From positions 1-64,000 of the forward strand of contig JBGAPI010000029.1 in NCBI GenBank assembly GCA_044221335.1: a stretch of DNA of 64,000 nt, given 5' to 3'. Below the pieces are notes generated by a model. The model did not search any database and was not told where the DNA came from. It worked only from the letters and a program-made list of their open reading frames with translations. Every line of letters starts with the position of its first letter. The first letter of the stretch is position 1. This stretch comes from JBGAPI01 sp044221335. GTDB lineage: Bacteria > Pseudomonadota > Gammaproteobacteria > Xanthomonadales > Ahniellaceae. A program made the position numbers and the translations under genes. Below are positions 62,433 to 64,000 of this stretch, piece after piece.

Positions 62433-63971
62433 ATGCGCGTCGCCGTTCTGATGTTGTCGCTCTCCCTCGGGCTCTCCGTCGGCGCCGGCGCCGCCGCAGC
62501 TCCGACGACCGTCGCGCCCCCGGTGCGGCCGAAGACCACTCCGGCAACGACATCCGATCCCGCCGTACCTGAGGACCCGGGCGAAACCCCGAAAGGCCTC
62601 CATTCGACAGGCACGGCCTCCCCGCCGGCGAACAAGCCGGAGCCGAACGAACCCATGGACGACCACTTCGAGGTCGGGCACTTCGGTCAGATCGCGGTCT
62701 ACCGGCCGAAGGGAGAAGTGAAGGAGGTCGTGCTGTTCATCTCCGGCGACGGCGGCTGGCACCTGGGCGTGGTGTCGATGGCGCAGAAGCTGGCCGAGCG
62801 CGGTGCGCTGGTCGCCGGCATCGACGTCCGCCACTTCCTCGGCAATCTCGAGCACATCGGAGAGAGCTGCAGCTATCCGGCCGGCGAGCTGGAGACGCTG
62901 GCGCACCATCTCGAGGCGCGCGAGAAACTGAAGGATTACCGCTATCCGCTGCTGGTCGGCTATTCCTCCGGTGCGACGCTGGTCTACGGCGCGATGACCC
63001 AGGCGCCGTCGGGCACCTTCGCCGGCGGCCTCGGCCTCGGCTTCTGCCCGGATCTCTCCATCGACAAGCCGCTGTGCAAGGCCAACGCGCTGACGTACAC
63101 GAAGCGCAAGGGCCGCGGCTACGACCTCGGCCGCGTCGACGAACTGCGTGATCCCTTCATCGCGCTGCAGGGCGCCGAGGACCGGATCTGCATTCCGGAG
63201 GCGACCCGGCAGTTCGTCGAGTCGATCAAGGGCGGCTCGGTGGTGATGCTGCCGAAGGTCGGTCACGGCTACGCCAACGAGCCGCGCTGGCTGCCGCAAT
63301 ACCTCGCGGCCTACGACAAGCTCACCGCCGCGCCGCAGAACAGCGTGCCACCGCCACCGGACGAGCTGTCCGACCTGCCGCTGGTGGAAGCGCCGACCGA
63401 CCAGCCGGGCGACACGCTGGCGGTGCTGATCACCGGCGACGGTGGCTGGGCGGGCCTCGACCAGGATGTCGCGAAGGCGCTGCAGCAGCGCGGCATGCCG
63501 GTCGCCGCGCTGAACTCGCTGAAGTACTTCTGGACCGCCCGCACGCCGCAGCAGACCGCCGACGCCGTCGACCGCATCGCGAAGCACTACCTCGCCACCT
63601 GGCACCGCAGGAAGCTGGTGCTGATCGGCTACTCGCAAGGTGCCGACATGGTGCCGTTCGTGGTCAACCGCCTGTCCGCCGATACTCGCGGCAAGCTCAT
63701 CGCCGCCGCCGCGATCGGCCTGTCCGACAAGGCCGTGTTCGAGTTCAAGTTCGCGAACTGGATCTCCGACCCCGCCAACGGCATCCCGACCCGGCCGGAG
63801 ATCGCGAAGTTCGGCGAGCTCAAGCTCACCTGCATCTACGGCAGGAAGGAAGACGACGCGCTGTGTCCGTTGCTCGATCCGGCCCACTCCAAGGCGATCG
63901 AGCTGCCCGGCGGGCATCACTTCAATGGCGACTACGAAGCCGTCGCGAAGGCGGTACTCGGCGGGCTGTAG
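62433..63971 (+). CDS. VirJ/AcvB family periplasmic hydrolase
   Basis: 512 residues: a signal peptide (MRVAVLMLSLSLGLSVGAGA...), a Pro/Thr-rich linker and two related alpha/beta-hydrolase modules. The first module has 'LFISGDGGWHLGVVSMAQKL' and nucleophile-type 'GYSSGATLVYG'. The second has 'LITGDGGWAGLDQDVAKALQ' and 'GYSQGADMVPFVVNRL', the VirJ signature, with a late 'ELPGGHHFNGDY' histidine. In Agrobacterium AcvB is a periplasmic lysyl-phosphatidylglycerol hydrolase encoded after the mprF homologue lpiA. The same order here suggests the same job (inference). Confidence 0.88.
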   Translation: MRVAVLMLSLSLGLSVGAGAAAAPTTVAPPVRPKTTPATTSDPAVPEDPGETPKGLHSTGTASPPANKPEPNEPMDDHFEVGHFGQIAVYRPKGEVKEVVLFISGDGGWHLGVVSMAQKLAERGALVAGIDVRHFLGNLEHIGESCSYPAGELETLAHHLEAREKLKDYRYPLLVGYSSGATLVYGAMTQAPSGTFAGGLGLGFCPDLSIDKPLCKANALTYTKRKGRGYDLGRVDELRDPFIALQGAEDRICIPEATRQFVESIKGGSVVMLPKVGHGYANEPRWLPQYLAAYDKLTAAPQNSVPPPPDELSDLPLVEAPTDQPGDTLAVLITGDGGWAGLDQDVAKALQQRGMPVAALNSLKYFWTARTPQQTADAVDRIAKHYLATWHRRKLVLIGYSQGADMVPFVVNRLSADTRGKLIAAAAIGLSDKAVFEFKFANWISDPANGIPTRPEIAKFGELKLTCIYGRKEDDALCPLLDPAHSKAIELPGGHHFNGDYEAVAKAVLGGL

Positions 63972-64000
63972 GGAGCGTCTTGGACACACCGGTCGTACCA

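Overview
The window is about 70% GC chromosomal DNA. It reads as a member of the Lysobacterales (Xanthomonadales), possibly Rhodanobacteraceae-like. Four things point there: the dcw division cluster lacks murD between mraY and ftsW; lpxC is followed by dciA, an M23 peptidase and secA; a DUF971 gene precedes ubiE; and there are many short intergenic palindromes beginning with GTAG, like the SMAG elements of Stenotrophomonas. The assignment is inferred from gene content only. I saw no rRNA, tRNA, insertion sequence or CRISPR array.

Region 1 (1-15069) is the dcw cluster: ftsI (cut by the window edge), murE, murF, mraY, ftsW, murG, murC, ddl, ftsQ, ftsA, ftsZ, lpxC. Most neighbours overlap by 4 bp (ATGA or GTGA). 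It makes and exports the peptidoglycan precursor, builds the divisome and starts lipid A synthesis. Region 2 (15100-24500+) holds dciA and an M23 peptidase head to head, a small membrane protein, secA, a MutT/ThiE-like fusion, a small secreted protein, a FadL/OmpP1-type outer membrane protein, and a qmcA-nfeD pair. Region 3 (25000-32500) has gcvT and gcvH, then a MetJ-type repressor whose C-terminus is a histone H1-like Lys/Ala tail, then a TonB-domain lipoprotein, DUF971, ubiE and an M1 aminopeptidase.

Region 4 (32700-37500) carries rnr, rlmB and a two-domain membrane protein. They are followed by a small minus-strand module with a SEC-C zinc-motif gene that can be read only through two +1 frameshifts. 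Region 5 (37600-49000) has an MBOAT/SGNH acyltransferase pair, a membrane Ser/Thr kinase with four C-terminal repeats, a 1485-residue membrane protein of unknown function, prmC and an OsmC-family protein. Region 6 (49000-64000) has a repeat-built secreted protein, a D-aminoacylase-family lipoprotein, palindrome arrays, an exonuclease/nitroreductase pair, a 2OG-Fe(II) oxygenase, rapA, mprF and a VirJ/AcvB-type hydrolase.

The most unusual items are: the MetJ-H1 fusion, with an internal start for its tail and a tandem GGACGTCC pair upstream; the doubly frameshifted SEC-C gene with matching AGNTTTCA sites; a TonB-receptor-plug-like motif inside the 1485-residue membrane protein; and GTAG palindromes that supply the TAG stop codon of several genes.
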